This document shows positions 13,406 through 36,600 of a stretch of 64,000 nucleotides of DNA, piece after piece. The translations under genes were made by a program, and so were the position numbers. The DNA lies in contig CACRXP010000304.1 in NCBI GenBank assembly GCA_902702965.1, positions 278,895 through 342,894 on the forward strand, read 5' to 3'. The notes under the pieces were generated by a model, which was not told the origin of the DNA, did no database searches, and worked only from the letters and a program-made list of their open reading frames with translations. Every line of letters starts with the position of its first letter. Position 1 is the first letter of the stretch. Source of the DNA: Spirometra erinaceieuropaei (taxonomy: Eukaryota; Platyhelminthes; Cestoda; Diphyllobothriidea; Diphyllobothriidae).

Positions 13406-16400
13406 CAATTAGGTACCCTGGATGTGATAAGAGGACAATCACTGATCGCGTTACAGGGCAAACCCGACCTGTTGTGCTTTTATCTCAATCTAGAGGTATT
13501 TAACTTTCCAACAAGATAGAAAGGAGGAGAGTTGGTGGGACGGACTATATTTGTGTTGGCGTTTCGTGAACTCGCTCTTTTCTTCCATATATATATATAT
13601 ATGTCAACCAAAACTTACCGTAAATTAATGCCCACCGCTCTACACACTAGCTATCTGTATGTCGACGTTTGTTCTGTCGCGCCAACCGGTCTAGTCTGTC
13701 CGTCTCACTTTTTCCTCAGCTAACTTCATCTAACGATGAGTGGGTGCCAACAACTTGAAAATTCACGGTCAAAAGTTCTTTTTCTGAAGAGCTTCCTCTT
13801 TTCCACTATATCACCGTCGAACGTGCACTACGTCAGTTATTCAATATATACATAGCCTCTTTATATAGAACAGTTTATCTCAGTAATTTGCTATGATCTT
13901 ACGAAGTCTTACGAGGTCATGAATTCTTATAACGTCATCAAACTCTGCATATTTTGGCAACTTGGTCCTGTTTAAATAATATAGCAGTGAGACTTTTGCC
14001 GTTAAGGGTTCCTTTTTAGAGCGACTCACAGTCCGAAGTTATGTCATTTAGGCAAAATGGCCAACTACAATCGTTTTAGCGATTATGCCCTTATGTGGAC
14101 GCCATAGGCTTATTATTTCCGTAATAGCAAAACACGTAACAAAATTTTGTGGACGAGAAAAATCCGAGTAAGTGACTTAGGAGCACTTGTGTACAACACT
14201 GTTTCAAACTAGCTTAGAAATTGGATGCGGTGTGAGGCTTTATTGTTGCGCATTTCACGGGTCATCTGGAACTCCAGCCGTCCGCACTGAGAAACAATCT
14301 ATTTTCTTCCGACTTTAATCTGGTCGAGCAAACATTTATCATTCTGTCCGCTCTGCAGTTGGGGAGAGGGCGAGGTTTCCATCCATACCATACACAAATC
14401 ACTACGACATTCCTGGCCGTCTTTGTTTACAGATCTTAGAACCAGTCCAAATCAGCACAGGGTCCCGTTTCATTGTTCACCAAAAATACCAGCACGCAGC
14501 TGTTTGAAGGGCTCCTTAGCACCCCTCGAGCCTTGAATACATTTTAGGTCCCTCGTGGAGATAGGCAACGAATCCGCTGTCGCTTCCTTCAACTTATCTT
14601 GCGGTCTTGTCCTACTTAACTTCCCCTCAGCAGTCTCCGTTATATATAAAAACACATTTATGTGTATTGCTATTTCCTATAGGATTGTCGCTGAGTGCAA
14701 ACGGAGAATAAGGAAGATAATTTTCTCTTGAGAATGCAGTATAGTCGGAAAAATCCAATAACATTTAAGCCCAGCGTTTGGTAAGCAGAGGGCGAAGGAG
14801 ATAAAAGGGCCCCCTTCCGAAACCCATCTAGTTAACAAGGGAAGAAGCAAATGTTATTATGAATTCTTCTGACGCTCAACAAACTGTCCTCTTCCTCAAA
14901 ACTAGTAGCAGATAGTGTACTGGTTTTTACAGATAATATTCTGAAGGAGGCAGAAGATAAGAAAGCGGGTTGCAGGAAATTAATTCAGTTATACGGGCAT
15001 CCAACATACTGAGCAGCCATCGAGACATTAGCTCACTTCCTCGCTAATTGGGGGAGAGGGGGGGGCTGATACAGAGGACGCTAACGCTCTCGTGGTGACT
15101 GAAGTTGTCGTCCGCATAATTAGATATAAGTGGTATAGTGCGAAGTTGGTGGCCTTCAATTTACCATATGATGCACCTAATAGATCAGAGACTTTCAGAC
15201 AAATGTGCATAGGTAAGCAGTCCTCTATCGCCTATGATGTGTAATTTATTTATCGGGGATTGTGCGCGCTTCAGAAAGGAGAACTCGTAATCGTTGACAA
15301 CAGAGAAGGTTAATATTTTAAAGTCTCATATCATTCTGTGAGAGCGGGAAAAGTGTTCTTGGAGGGAGGAGAATGTACAAGTTGACGTTTCTTGAGGACA
15401 TTGAGCTATTTGCAAACTCCGGTGCTCAAAATCATCGTCGAGGCTCAATCACATCCTCCACTGCTCATCCGCCTCTGGACATACAGCTAACGGCACTGGC
15501 TACTGTAAACACCTAGTAAAAACATAGAAACGCCTATTTTTCGCGAGGAAGTAAGCTTTCGAAGAAATCCAGACAGCAACCAAGATTATTTGAAATAAAG
15601 TAACGATGTAATTGCTGATGCAAAGAAGCCTGGACAGGAAACCAGTGAACAATAAATGTAGGACAAAGTAACAAGTAGAGAGTTAAATGGAAACGAATCC
15701 TTATAATTAGATCAGATGAGGATTTTTGGCTGAATCGCATCCGTTCGAATTAATCGTTAGAGGCCTGCTTTGCTGATCAAACAATAGTTTTTCCCTCGGC
15801 AAAAGGGTTCACATAATTTGGCCTCGAAATCTTGCAGATTACTTTCAACTGCACGTTTGTCTGGGTAGTTAATCAGGGAGAGGGGAGTGAAGGTAAAAAT
15901 ACCCTGAGGAAGAGAGCACATTTGAATCGTTTCTGAGGATCTATGAGGCCGATGATAGTCACAGAAGTCACAAAGCTCACTTCGGCGATTAAAATAACGA
16001 CCGAAATCTCCCGGACGATGCTGGTGTAACAACTCATCTTGCTGTTTGTCACGTGACTTTCCGACTTCGGCACCTTTTGGTCCGAATGAAGAAAAAAATA
16101 ACCAATATCAAGGAATCATGGCTGTGCACATCTGAAACAACAGTTTTGCCTTTTTGTCCCTTTCAGATATGGTATTGCGGAAAGGATTGGAAAAATAAGA
16201 AACACGATCTCCTAGTAGAACTAGAATCAAATTACCTTGTTAGTTTAGCGATTATGCGATCCATAACTAAGGGCTGTTTCCTATTAAACTTAATGAAAGG
16301 GATGAAATTTTACTTCTTAAATAACAATTGGTTTTTGCTCCTCACAAGTTTTACCTGGGCGAGTTTTAATCCCGAGAAGTCCTACCGACCACTTGTCAGT

Positions 16401-17357
16401 GATTAATTCTCGTGTGTGGGGTTGGTTATTTGATCACCATAATCAAATTCACGTGCAATCCACTACAGCGCCCTCGGCACAGTGGTGGTAGTCACGGAGC
16501 CTGATGGATGGACAACGATGTTTTTGAGCATAGCTTTCGTAACAATTGACCAGGGTTACCAGAAGGTCATCGGGGTGTCCCACTTCAGTTGCACTTTTCG
16601 CTGAGTGGGGTCAAATAGCACCCATCGCAGAGAAGTTGTTACAAGCGTATCTCTCGAGAACAGGTGAGCCATTTGAAGGGACTTATGCAGGCTGTTTTAC
16701 CGCCGGCTGTTTCTCAAGCAGCCGCAGCATTTTGTTAAAGACATTTTCTGCACCCGAATTGCCCTACGATAGACGGCCCGCTTGAACTTCCTGTCTAGAC
16801 ACGCGTGTCTAGTAGGAGTCGAACAGCATTATTCGGGCTTGGCGCCCTTCGCTCAAAAACACACATGTTGTATGCACGTGTACGCATGTTTTGCGTATTA
16901 TATGACTTATTTTAAACCCCCGCCCCCCTAGTGGACAACTGCATACTCCACACATTTCGTGTGCAGGTCATTTGTCGGTCTCTGCCTGTCTGGAGGGGAT
17001 TTGATGGCATCGTCACCCATAGATCCCCGAATTTAGGCGTAGCCAAAAAGGCTGCCAGTTTTCACGACGGGTACTGATGATACTCGGAGAGGCGGCAGGG
17101 TTACACACCTTTCCTAGATATACAACTCGGGAACCTTCCCGAGCCGGTCCGGGTGACATTCCTCCATTTACTTATGTTATTTGGAGGCGGTAGATACCGG
17201 CCGGTGCATGGTCTTAAAACACCTCCACGGTGAAGGCATTGCACTGCGTTTTTCTGCCACTTTTCTGTGCGAGCTTTCATTCAGGGTCGATCTGTAACGT
17301 CTCCTAGAAAGGATTTTGTTTCGACTGCTATACCAGGCATATTTTTATCGCTTTCAG
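13406..17357. other. Non-coding, upstream of the first SoxD coding exon
   Basis: No supported exon. An alternating TA run lies at 13588-13602. Probably the large 5' intron or upstream region of the SoxD gene, since the coding start exon begins with a splice acceptor at 17356/17357. Confidence 0.5.
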
Positions 17358-17373
17358 GCTTCTACCGCTGCCA

Positions 17374-27662
<10,289 letters not shown>

Positions 27663-27772
27663 GTAGGTCACTCGAACGGCGATTTCAAGAGGAATCACTG
27701 TCATCTCCAATCCCAAACCTCCTCATCCTCTCCCAACACTGATGAAGACGTATAAAGGCAATATTTTGGACG

Positions 27773-27778
27773 AATAAA
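27773..27778 (+). promoter_or_regulatory. Polyadenylation signal AATAAA for SoxD
   Basis: A canonical AATAAA sits about 110 nt after the SoxD stop codon. It implies a short 3' UTR. Cleavage would fall around 27795-27810. Confidence 0.55.
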
Positions 27779-28347
27779 GGCTCCGCGTTTCCGCGACTTT
27801 CAACTATTCCAAAGCCGGCCCTAGTTTTCAGAAGTCTCGGTATGGAAGAGTAGCTCACCTATGCAAAACTTCCAATCGTACCCTCCCCTCAGGTTACTGT
27901 CCACATGAACTCAGAACGGTTCAACTTATGTGATTGATACCCTCCAACTGTTTCTATCTTAAAATTTCTTTTACTTGGTTTGATCTCGCGGTCAGTCTTG
28001 CGCAACACCTCTTCATGTTTTGATTTAATGTAAATAGTACGCTTATAACTGCCGCTATCTCTTTGTGGTGCCGACGTACCACGCCTCAAAAATTTGCTCC
28101 AACATGTATCGGAATTTATTCCAACCACAACAGCCAGCACCTCAGACGTTGCATTTATGCGTGTACATAAATATAAAAGCGACAAAGGCAACAAACTTTG
28201 CGCCTTGTCCATTTACCACATCGAAGGCAACTTTCATCTTTTTCTTATGTATACTTTCTGGCCTCTTTTTGTGAACATCGATTTTATTTATTAAAGGAGT
28301 ATTCGGTCAAGACCGTGAATTTCGTCCTCATTGCGATATCCTTTTAG

Positions 28348-28493
28348 GACAAAACCTGCAAAAATACTTTGAAGCAGAATGCCCCACACTCACTGAGAGA
28401 TATTTGTGTCTGGCAGAAAAATTTCAAAAAAACTTTAGGATAGAAGTCCAGGACAGAATGGAGCGCCAGTATTGCGTCCTAGGACCAGACCAG
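28348..28493 (+). CDS. Possible internal exon, unidentified protein
   Basis: A frame of 48 codons is bounded by an acceptor (ATATCCTTTTAG, ends 28347) and a weak donor (GACCAG|GTCTGT). It reads QNLQKYFEAECPTL...CLAEKFQKNFRIEVQDRME, charged and protein-like, with a likely amphipathic helix. The start needs one base from an upstream exon and the end is phase 0. It could be a 5' exon of the gene at 33.5-51.5 kb, but the next exon found (33483) needs two incoming bases, so at least one exon would be missing in between. I do not recognise the family. Confidence 0.35.
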
Positions 28494-29744
28494 GTCTGTA
28501 AATGCCACTCCGGCGTGATCTTGAATGCTACCTATTGCAACTGACGGTACTTGAACCCATGACTAGCCTGACCACGTCCTGAGCTCAATACCCGACTGAA
28601 ATCAAGTGCCAGTATCGTATCTTCCCGACCTAGGGTTGGATTCGGGTTGAATAATGACGAGTGAACCTGAAATTCAAAATCTGCCAAAGCATCTATGACT
28701 TAAGTGAGGCTGGTGGTCATCTGGTGGATTCTAGGTGAATTACTTGGGAAATCCTGCTTGGGCAGTAAATTTACTGCATTAGGTTTGGTGGATTCCAGAC
28801 ATTGCAGTAGGTTGGCGGGTAATTTGACCCAAATGTGATAAAACTCGCGTCAGCCGGCGGGACCTCGTAACTCAGGTTGTTAGAGCGTTGGCTGTACTAA
28901 AGCCTACCCCATACTGGCGTGGGTTCGAATCTCACCGAGGCGCAGAGTTTTTGACAGGTGGGTCAACAGGATCCTGAAATTATCATTCGAGTCTTCATTG
29001 TCATGGGCGGTATGTCTGCTAGTTAGAATCTGGGCAACCAATTCGGACCGAAAACGGTCCTCGGCGTTTTAATTTTAACGAATAGCAGTTAAGTCCCGGA
29101 CTTTAGTTTGATTTCTGCGTTATTATGGCACAGTTCGGGTATTTAGTCAGTTTGTCTAGCTGTCTAGGATTAGCGCTCCTTCCTCACCTGATACAGCAGC
29201 TGACATTTTTATGTGTAAAAAGGCATGCTTAGTTTTCTTTGAGCACTACTCAGCCGTCTTCTGATTCTGGCTTAGGATATGGCTCTATCTTGCTCACCGA
29301 TAACTTCCAATTTAACGCGTTTTACCAATGACTTGTATCCGCGTTTGCGGGGAATGAGCAAGTAATGTCCTTGGGACGGGACCGACCACGGAGGGCGTCT
29401 TACTAAAAAAAATCTGTCTTCTCACAGGAACTTTTAAGGAGTCAGACGTCATATGGGGTAGTTCGATTTTAAATAAATGGCGGAATTTGACAGTAAATTC
29501 TTCCGGTCGATTGCGTCTGCAGATTGCACCACGGCAGTAAGTGTTTCATGATACTGGGTATTCTCTCTCTCTCTCCCTCAATCTCTATTTCTAGAAGGGG
29601 GGGGGGCGATGCGGCGGCTCATCGGCAGATGGTTTGGATAGAAGAGATGCAAATGAACAAAGGTTCTGCTGGACTCCAGAATATGCACTGCACGTATTAT
29701 AGCTAGTCTTGCGCTAGATTCCAGGAGTACCTATTCCTGTATCG
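28494..29744. other. Intergenic / intronic, no protein-coding feature
   Basis: Apart from the tRNA-like sequence at 28861-28952 there is only a CT-rich run and a poly-G run near 29562-29606. No coding exon is supported. Confidence 0.5.
28861..28952 (+). repeat. tRNA-like sequence (tRNA-Ser-type pseudogene or SINE head)
   Basis: A cloverleaf can be drawn. CCTCG (28863-28867) pairs with CGAGG (28936-28940); the D stem is CTC/GAG; the anticodon stem GGCT/AGCC closes a 7-base loop GTACTAA. A long variable arm follows, then T arm GTGGG TTCGAAT CTCAC with a perfect B box (GGTTCGAATC, 28922-28931), and TTTTT at 28948-28952 as a polymerase III terminator. The length of about 82 nt and the long variable arm point to a serine-type tRNA, but the outer two acceptor pairs are mismatched and CCA-end geometry is poor, so I favour a tRNA-derived repeat or pseudogene. 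Confidence 0.5.
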
Positions 29745-30420
29745 TAACCCTAACCCTCATAACGACGGTCCGACTGTCGTGACCGACGATGCCCACCGTG
29801 CACTCCAAAGCAGGGTGAGAGAAAATACGGTGACTTGTGCGCGAGCTAGGTTGTAGCGATAGTAGACTTGCGCAACACCTACCACACTCCCTCCTCCTTC
29901 ACCTGGGTCCGGTGTCAAGACAGAGTCCTGAAGACCGGAGGTGGGAGAGGGTGCAGCTGGCTGGCACGGCCGAACCCGCATCAAAACCTACCACCACATC
30001 CCCTGGTCCACAGCAAAAACTTAAACGGGATTTTAACTAACAGCAGAAATGGGGGGACGGCGGGGATCCCAATGTGCGAAACGTAAGACGGAAATTGGAC
30101 CTGTCACCGCATCCCGACTGTTTGCATTTGTTTTGGTACGCATTTCGATAACTCTTGTCAGAAGCCAATATCGCCCCCGTGTTGGTCCAGCGCGTCTACC
30201 GAGTGGCCCGTTTTGGGAACACAATCCTCATAACACCAACCCTGCCACTAAAACTATCTCTAACGCCTCGCCCCTGGCCATAAAACTAAGCCCAATCCTG
30301 ATCGTAACCGCTCCTCGAATTTGCCGTAAGACCACATGCAATGGGAGGTTACCTATTCTCCTGCCCTGTCAAAAGCTGCAGGTGTTGAGGTCAGGTTGTT
30401 CTCATTTTTGGACAACTAAA
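29745..30420 (+). repeat. Degenerate telomere-like (CCCTAA) block with embedded R1 repeat
   Basis: GTAACCCTAACCCTCATAAC starts at 29749. After the R1 copy the sequence resumes as scattered CCCT/TAAC units (30228-30310) and then a tail, GAATTTGCCGTAAGACCA(C)ATGCAATGGGAGGTTAC. That tail also follows the telomere-like block at 39.9-40.3 kb (GAATTTAGCGCAAGACCA(T)CTGCAATAGGGGGTTAC). The shared non-telomeric tail shows one repeat family rather than a random CT-rich region. Confidence 0.5.
29820..30045 (+). repeat. Dispersed repeat R1, copy 1
   Basis: Matches 52190-52430: both contain CGGTGACTTG(T/C)GC, a TAGTA..A(C)AGACTTGC, the core ACCTGG.CC.GGTGTCAAGACAGAGTC, GAAGACCGGAGGTGGG, GGCTGGCACG.CCG.ACCC.CAT, and AC(A)CCCC(T)..GTCCAC. 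On the - strand both copies read similarly for about 55 codons (SPTSGLQDSVLTPDPG versus TPTSGLLDSVLTPGPG), ending LLWS / WLWS. A shorter third copy lies at 43930-44010. Function unknown; likely a non-autonomous element or element end. Confidence 0.55.
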
Positions 30421-31704
30421 TTCGTGATCAGTTTGCTAGAAATCCTAGGCTATCTTACTCGGCGTGGCTGTATCACCTTTTTGTTTGCTGAAGGGTTTTC
30501 AGACCAAACACTGTCTTCGTTAAATTACATTCAAGGTTCTGTAAGTTTTGTCAAAACCTGCTTTTGTGACAAAACGAGACTGTGGCTGCATTCCCGATGT
30601 TAACATCTTCAGCTCACGAGTTACATAATGGGTCCTTTCCGCGTTAAGTCAAATGAATTTCGGAAATAGACGTTCCACTTTTGTGTGTGGGATGCCAGAA
30701 ATAAGACTGCTGCAGCAACACATAATTTGACATTTGGACCCCCGTACGGTATCGTTGGTGCCGACTCGAACAAGCGCTGAGAGTGGCATTTTACGTTGAT
30801 CATATATGAAGCCACAATAATCCTCGAACACTTTTGTCAAACTACGATCGCCTTTATGGCCGGATTGATATCCTACGGCCGGAGCCAATTGAAAGCGGCA
30901 GACATTAATGTTGATCTATAAGTGTAAAGGATCGAGAGATGTGCTTCTTGACATTCTTTCGGATTTAGCAGTCTAGTGCCGAACACTAATTATTCTTGTT
31001 GGGCACACACTTTGATAATATCTATTGGCTATTGAGGCGTGTATCGCAGTCCGCAGTTCCTAAGCCATGGTATAAATTAGTGCTCCAACAACCTATCTAT
31101 TCAAGGCAAAACCGTTACACAGAAGACATCTGAGGAATGATCGGCAAACCTGTGAGTGCAATTTAAATTTTATATTGTTTTTTTAGAAATTGTTTTAAAT
31201 CCTGCAAATGATCTAAAACAATGTTAGTACAGGGAAAAGTTGATTACGCTTTTTGTCGCTCAAACGTTAGAGTACAAAACAGCCATACGAAGACAGTTGA
31301 TCTCTCGTAAGAAGACGTCAAACATTGTCAGTCCCGATCCCAAAGTTTTAAATTTCCAAAAGTCCCATTCCAAGCGTGGTCACTAAAAAGTTACCAGTTA
31401 CTTAGGCTGCAATACTCTTCAAATATTCCTCCCCTTATGAACTTGCAGCACGCCTCGCCTATCGTCCGTCCAACACTCCTCCTTGATTGAATCGCCAAAA
31501 CTAGGACTCAACAGCAAGGGAGAAAAAGTGGCGCATTGTCGTATTCTAAATTGCATATAGGACGAAGAAGCAGCACATGGAAACGTCCAAGATCGAGCTG
31601 AAATTCGATTAATCAGGTAGTGGCCTTGAGTGGTTGAAATTGTCGTGATAGAGTGGTGCTTACCGACCAGGTTACAGGACACCCTTGTCACGATATTTCT
31701 TAGA
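30421..31704. other. Intergenic / intronic; nothing recognised
   Basis: No supported exon, repeat or RNA gene seen. Confidence 0.5.
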
Positions 31705-31850
31705 GTTTAATCTAGAACCCTCATGCGCAGGTGCTCCACACTTGAAATCGGATGTGACTTGCTGATGACGACCAACTAGCTAAAAATGGCCTTTCCGGTC
31801 TCAATTGTCTTTGCCGGTACTCCATTTTCCGCGGTTAACAGGTCGAGTGG
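31705..31850 (+). mobile_element. tRNA-derived SINE, 5'-truncated copy
   Basis: Aligned with copy 1 from its B-box region onward: GTGCTCCACACTTG, then TTGCTGATGACGACCAACTAGC, AATGGCC(T)TTTCCGGTCTC, TTGTCTTTGCCGGT. CTGATGA is at 31762-31768, but the following stem and GAAA are eroded (CTAAAAATGG). The A-box half of the head is missing or unrecognisable. Confidence 0.6.
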
Positions 31851-33292
31851 ATTTCTGACTCATCTGACTGGTTGGGTAAGCCTCCAATCCTATCGGGAGC
31901 TGGCGCGACATCAGCTTGTGTACGCCACATGTGCAGATCATTAGGGCGGCGTCCTAACACCCCCACTAAAGGTCCATCTCAACTCTGGGCCTTCGACCTG
32001 ACACTCCGTTCTCCAACCCGCCCTGATCTCCTCCTATTAATTCTCAATTTAATAAGATGTGCCAATTATCATAGCACTCACCACGATTAAACCCTTTTTC
32101 ACTCCTCAGAACTTAATATTAGATTTTTAATGCATACATCTGCTATATCATTTTCTATCCCTCTCTTACATTTTTTCTCGCTTTTTGAAAAAATACGCAT
32201 TGTCCCTGGCATTGCGTCTTCTACTGTCAACCAGTCTTCTATTAGTTGGTGGATATCATCTTTTGACGGTCACGTAGGTCATTCGGCCAGCACGTCCTGA
32301 TAATAACGCTAGTGTCGGGGGCTCATTCTCCTCTTTAGTCAGGCGTTTTTGTGTCATGAAAGTACCCTTATGGATGCTAAATAAAATAATTCATTTAATT
32401 ATTTCAATTGCCGGAAAGTTTGTGACCCATTTCTTCTGTTCGCACATCTATCGTAGTTACTGAAAGAAATATGTGTATTTGCTTTTTGGCAGTTCAAGTT
32501 CAAGTGGGTGCCCATGTAGCGACGACTAATTACTAGTCTAGAAGTTTTGCCATCAAAGACAACAGAGATTGGAGGCATTGCCAGAGAAGGACGTTTTACG
32601 GATTGGAAAGCAGCGGAAAAATCCCTGAGGAAGTAGATATAAGTAACAGTGCTTTGGATAGTTTGGATGGCTCAGAAGAAAGAAGTACAGTCCGTGAAAT
32701 GACGACTGTCTAGAAAGGAAATGGTTAACATCACATTGGATGGTTTAGCATATATTCCTTTTCATGGAACTGGGACTGCAGCAGAGTGCATTTGAGAGCA
32801 GTTGCCCACTGTCGGCTGAAGAAATTATTCGTAATGTTGCGGGTTGCAGAGTCAGCACCATTTCTCAGAAGACAAGACCTGCCAGGGGTCAGGGACCATG
32901 AACTCCAGCACTACAGAAGATTAATTCGGTAGATTCAGCATTTGAAAATTGAGGGTTTTTCTGAATGCAGAAAAAGAGTGGCAGTTCCCTTAAACAAGGA
33001 ATAATTTTGCAGAATTTTCACATTTGGGGGATAATTTGTTCCAGACTACAATTGTGTTCACATGAAAAAACTGATGATATTTAACGGTACGTGGTACGGA
33101 TTTCGGTCGGTTCCCTGCCCTATGTGACGGGTTGTTTTAAATATCTTCCTTTCCCCCCCACTAATAAAATAAACACTTTAACTCAGAAGTCCGGGTATCC
33201 AAAAAAGACCTCATCTCCGTTTTCCACATGTCATGGACACAGATAATGATTAAAGTACAAGAAATTCGTGCACAATAAAATTGGCTAAGCCA
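31851..33292. other. Intronic / intergenic with weak coding-like stretches
   Basis: Two open stretches have protein-like composition: 32543-32715 (contains IPEEVDISNSALDSLDGSEE) and 32756-32937 (contains LRVAESAPFLRRQDLPGV). Neither has a convincing acceptor and donor pair in the right phase, so I leave them uncalled. They could be exons of the gene that begins before 33483 or remnants of an element. Confidence 0.3.
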
Positions 33293-33333
33293 NNNNNNNN
33301 NNNNNNNNNNNNNNNNNNNNNNNNNNNNNNNNN
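33293..33333. other. Assembly gap (41 N)
   Basis: A run of 41 unknown bases, 150 bp upstream of the first recognised exon of the second gene. An exon or splice site could be hidden or collapsed here. Confidence 0.99.
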
Positions 33334-33482
33334 CGTATTTTCTCTCGTGGCTGCCCCATTCTCTTTCAACATCATTTTCTCATGAGGTCTTCTTGACGCA
33401 GTTCGTTCAAAATGGAAATACCGAGTAGTTTGCAAGACCTGCGCCCTTTTGTTTACCTGACTAGTATCTCCCTATTTCGCAG

Positions 33483-33654
33483 ACTTTCACAGAAGCAGGC
33501 AAAAGATAGGTCGAGTGCGTTCCCACAGAAGAAGCACCAATGTCTTCCTGAAAATGTCGTTCGTCCCGGCAGGCAAGTGCATGTTGAGATCCAGGAGGAG
33601 GTGCCCAGTACGACGAGCGCGCTGCAACGCAAGTGGCTTGCGCAGGCGTCAGCA
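33483..33654 (+). CDS. Second gene, first recognised exon
   Basis: Acceptor CTATTTCGCAG ends 33482; strong donor GCA|GTGAGT starts 33655. One base, then 57 codons: LSQKQAKDRSSAFPQKK ... EEVPSTTSALQRKWLAQASA. It enters with two bases missing, so at least one upstream exon exists. It ends phase 0 and continues into 40845. Confidence 0.6.
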
Positions 33655-36600
33655 GTGAGTTGATCCTCCTATGATCATAGTTTTTCCGCAGTCCACTATA
33701 GACCCAGATTTTACTTATACTGAATTTCAACTTCATTACTTCTCTACCTGAAATTTATTAACTGATATAATGCACACATCTTCACCCAACACTACCAGGC
33801 ATTTTGTCTCGGAACGTCGCTAAAGGCTGTCTCCACAGTGAGTATAAATTACAACGACTCCGGTTGCTTGAAGTTGGGGCCGGGAAACCCTGGGAAGTTA
33901 TTTGAAGGTTCATCGCCGGGAAACATTTTTGTTTCCGTTTGTCAAATTTTGAGGTCTTACTAGTGTTTTATGAACTTCTCCCCCTATTCCGCTTAATTCC
34001 TTCGAGTGGAATGCAATACCGAAAGCATTCAGATCAAAGAGTCGCAGTTAACAACTTAATAAGTGGTATGGAGATCTGCCCTTTCGCTCTTCGTCACCAT
34101 GTTCTGCCATCTGCAGAATAGTCTTAGAGTATACTCAGCCACCAGGGCGATGGCTGGGAACACCCAACTTCGGGGGGTGGGGTGGGGTTGTAAATCAAGC
34201 TAGTTAAGCAATGGCATGTGTTCGCTCGATAACCAACTGGAAAGATTTGCCAGTTAAGCGCAGCCAAAGGGGTTTGCCTGGTAGAAAAAAAGAATCGATA
34301 CAGAATTTTCCAAGGGGCCTCATTTTGGTAGAGCAGCTAGTGGAAGTGTCTTTGGTTAATAGGAATGACTCTGAGCGACGTCAGCAAGCTGACGTAAAAA
34401 TCCTCGTACCCTGAGGTTATTCTGTCAATCATATTCTCCGGGCATATTTTTGCAGATAACACTGACCATTAAGTTCGGAGCAAATGCAACAACCTTACGG
34501 TACCTACAGGCAAATGAGACTGAAAACCAGCCCTTTAAAATTGAAGGAAATGCATTATTTGGCAGAAGCCCTTGCAAAAAGAATACACACTACTGGCTTT
34601 TTGCCTTAACGGCTATTCAACTGCCGTATGTATTTAAACCAAATGCTCTAAAGTGGACCAGAGTTTACTGATCTACATGACTGATTCGTTAACTCTGCTT
34701 ACGCGTTTTCAGTTGGAACATATGAGCTTGAATGAGCCGAGATGCCTGTTTGCGCAGGTGAAGTACATAAAAGTCGTCATTTCTCATCGAAACATCTGAA
34801 AATTACGGGTAAATCCAGTATAATGTCCTGACTAGAAGCCGGCTGCCGTCTCTAAATACTTTATGGTTAGACTAGCCTTCGTCATATGGTCTTTGCGAAA
34901 TTTTACAATGAGTAACTACGTTTCAGGATTGCTTATGATCTTATGCAATCAACACGTCAGGTTAATGCGGTGGCAAAAATCCCGAGAATATCCGCGTCCC
35001 AAAGGGTCTTTCATTCTATGAAGACCACAGGGCGAATGTGCTTACCAGAAACAGTGCTGAAAGGGAAACTGGGAATTTTACTCTGAAAAATGTTTGGTTC
35101 TCAGAAAACACTGTGCGTTTCTGACTGGTTAAAACGTTGGAGTCGATTTACACTTTCAATTAGTAGGCTTTCCGCCAGAGTCACAATCGTGTAAAATCAT
35201 ACAGTATGAGATAGACCCACTGCTGAGGAATAAAGCCTTTCTTCAGTTATCTATCCAACAAATTTTCCGAAATATATGTTTCGGTGATCACAAATCCGGA
35301 TAATCCGCTGAGGCCATGGTTACCATGGCTCCCCTGCGGTGGGTTCGAGGATTGCTTTGTCAAGTACCGGTCAGCGCATTGCACAGCCGGTACTTAGCGA
35401 TGGAAGACACCAATGGGGTGAGGTCCTTTAGGAGGTTTTGTAAAAGAACATTTATTGTTGCATCCGTTGTTGTTAGCACAAAAGCATTTTGTGAGTGCGT
35501 GTGATTGTGTGTGATTCGGCTCGCTCGAACGCGCACCGGTTGCCGCTAATGTCGATCGGATGGTTTAGTGTGATCCTCGGGTTCACGCCACAGCAGCCAA
35601 TTGAAAGGTCGATACTAAACAGGCAAACCAGTACACATTTTGTCCTTTTTAAAAAGTAAAAGCTGTGCCGGGGCTTCCGTAGACGAGCCTGTGGGTATCT
35701 TTTTACATCCGGTATCAAAACCAGGTCATTATTCTGAGCTGATGGTCCGTGCTGCCCTTGAGCCAGACCAGAAGGTGAGCCATGTCGATCCATGGCATGC
35801 CCTAGAGGGATTTCAAAAGAAGAGGAGGCGTTCACCGGGAGAGGTGTATTTGAGGTCTGACGTTTCGGGTAGTCGTTTCTTCTACCCATCTTCAGAGACT
35901 GAGCAGTCGTGCACACAGCTTTCCTTTTATGGCGCACTTTGTCCAATGCCTGGCCTATCATACAAGATTGCCAGCTACGACTAAGGAAATACGCACGCAA
36001 TGCCGACAACTTCAGGATGCTTGTTACACGCCGTTGTGGTGAATCGACCGCCATTATATTGGAGAACACCTTAATATCGTTGGGACGAAAGAAACGTGCT
36101 AACAGGGATGCTGATTTATCAGTAAACTTCATGGCCCTGCAGACCGCACAATCCCGGGAACCTGAACAAACGTTAGTACACAACCTCTCGTCGAAAAATC
36201 TTACAGTGGCCCAAACAAAAGTTCTACAACGTGGATCTGGTTTTAACACAAATGACGCCGACCCGGTCACATTCATTGCTTCTTTCGAATCTGTGCTACG
36301 TCAAACCGGCGCCACAGACGAGGCCAAAGACCTCCTCCGACATCGAGTCTCTTCACTTCTCATGTCACACCGAAAAACCCATTCGCTGCTAAGAGATGAA
36401 CAAAAGGCCCTAAGGGAGTTGAAAGCGGACACCGAAATAGTTATTCTGCCTGCTGACAAAGGCCGATCAACTGTTATCCTTGACAAGGTGGATTACCGAA
36501 ACAAAGCGCTCATGCTCCTCAACGACCGGGAGTCCTACGTGGTCAGCGACGCCACCAGTCTAAAGTCCCTACTGGCGAGGGTTAACAGGGTTCTGTCTCG

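Noticed and set aside
27741..27778. CTGATGA downstream of SoxD as a possible hammerhead core
   Set aside because: No stem II or GAAA in the right place; the nearby AATAAA explains the site better as 3' UTR.
32543..32937. Two coding-like stretches (IPEEVDISNSALDSL; LRVAESAPFLRRQDL)
   Set aside because: No acceptor/donor pair gives phases compatible with 28493 or 33483; kept only as a note.
35473..36276. 267-codon - strand frame
   Set aside because: Antisense to the Penelope-like element; no independent motif.
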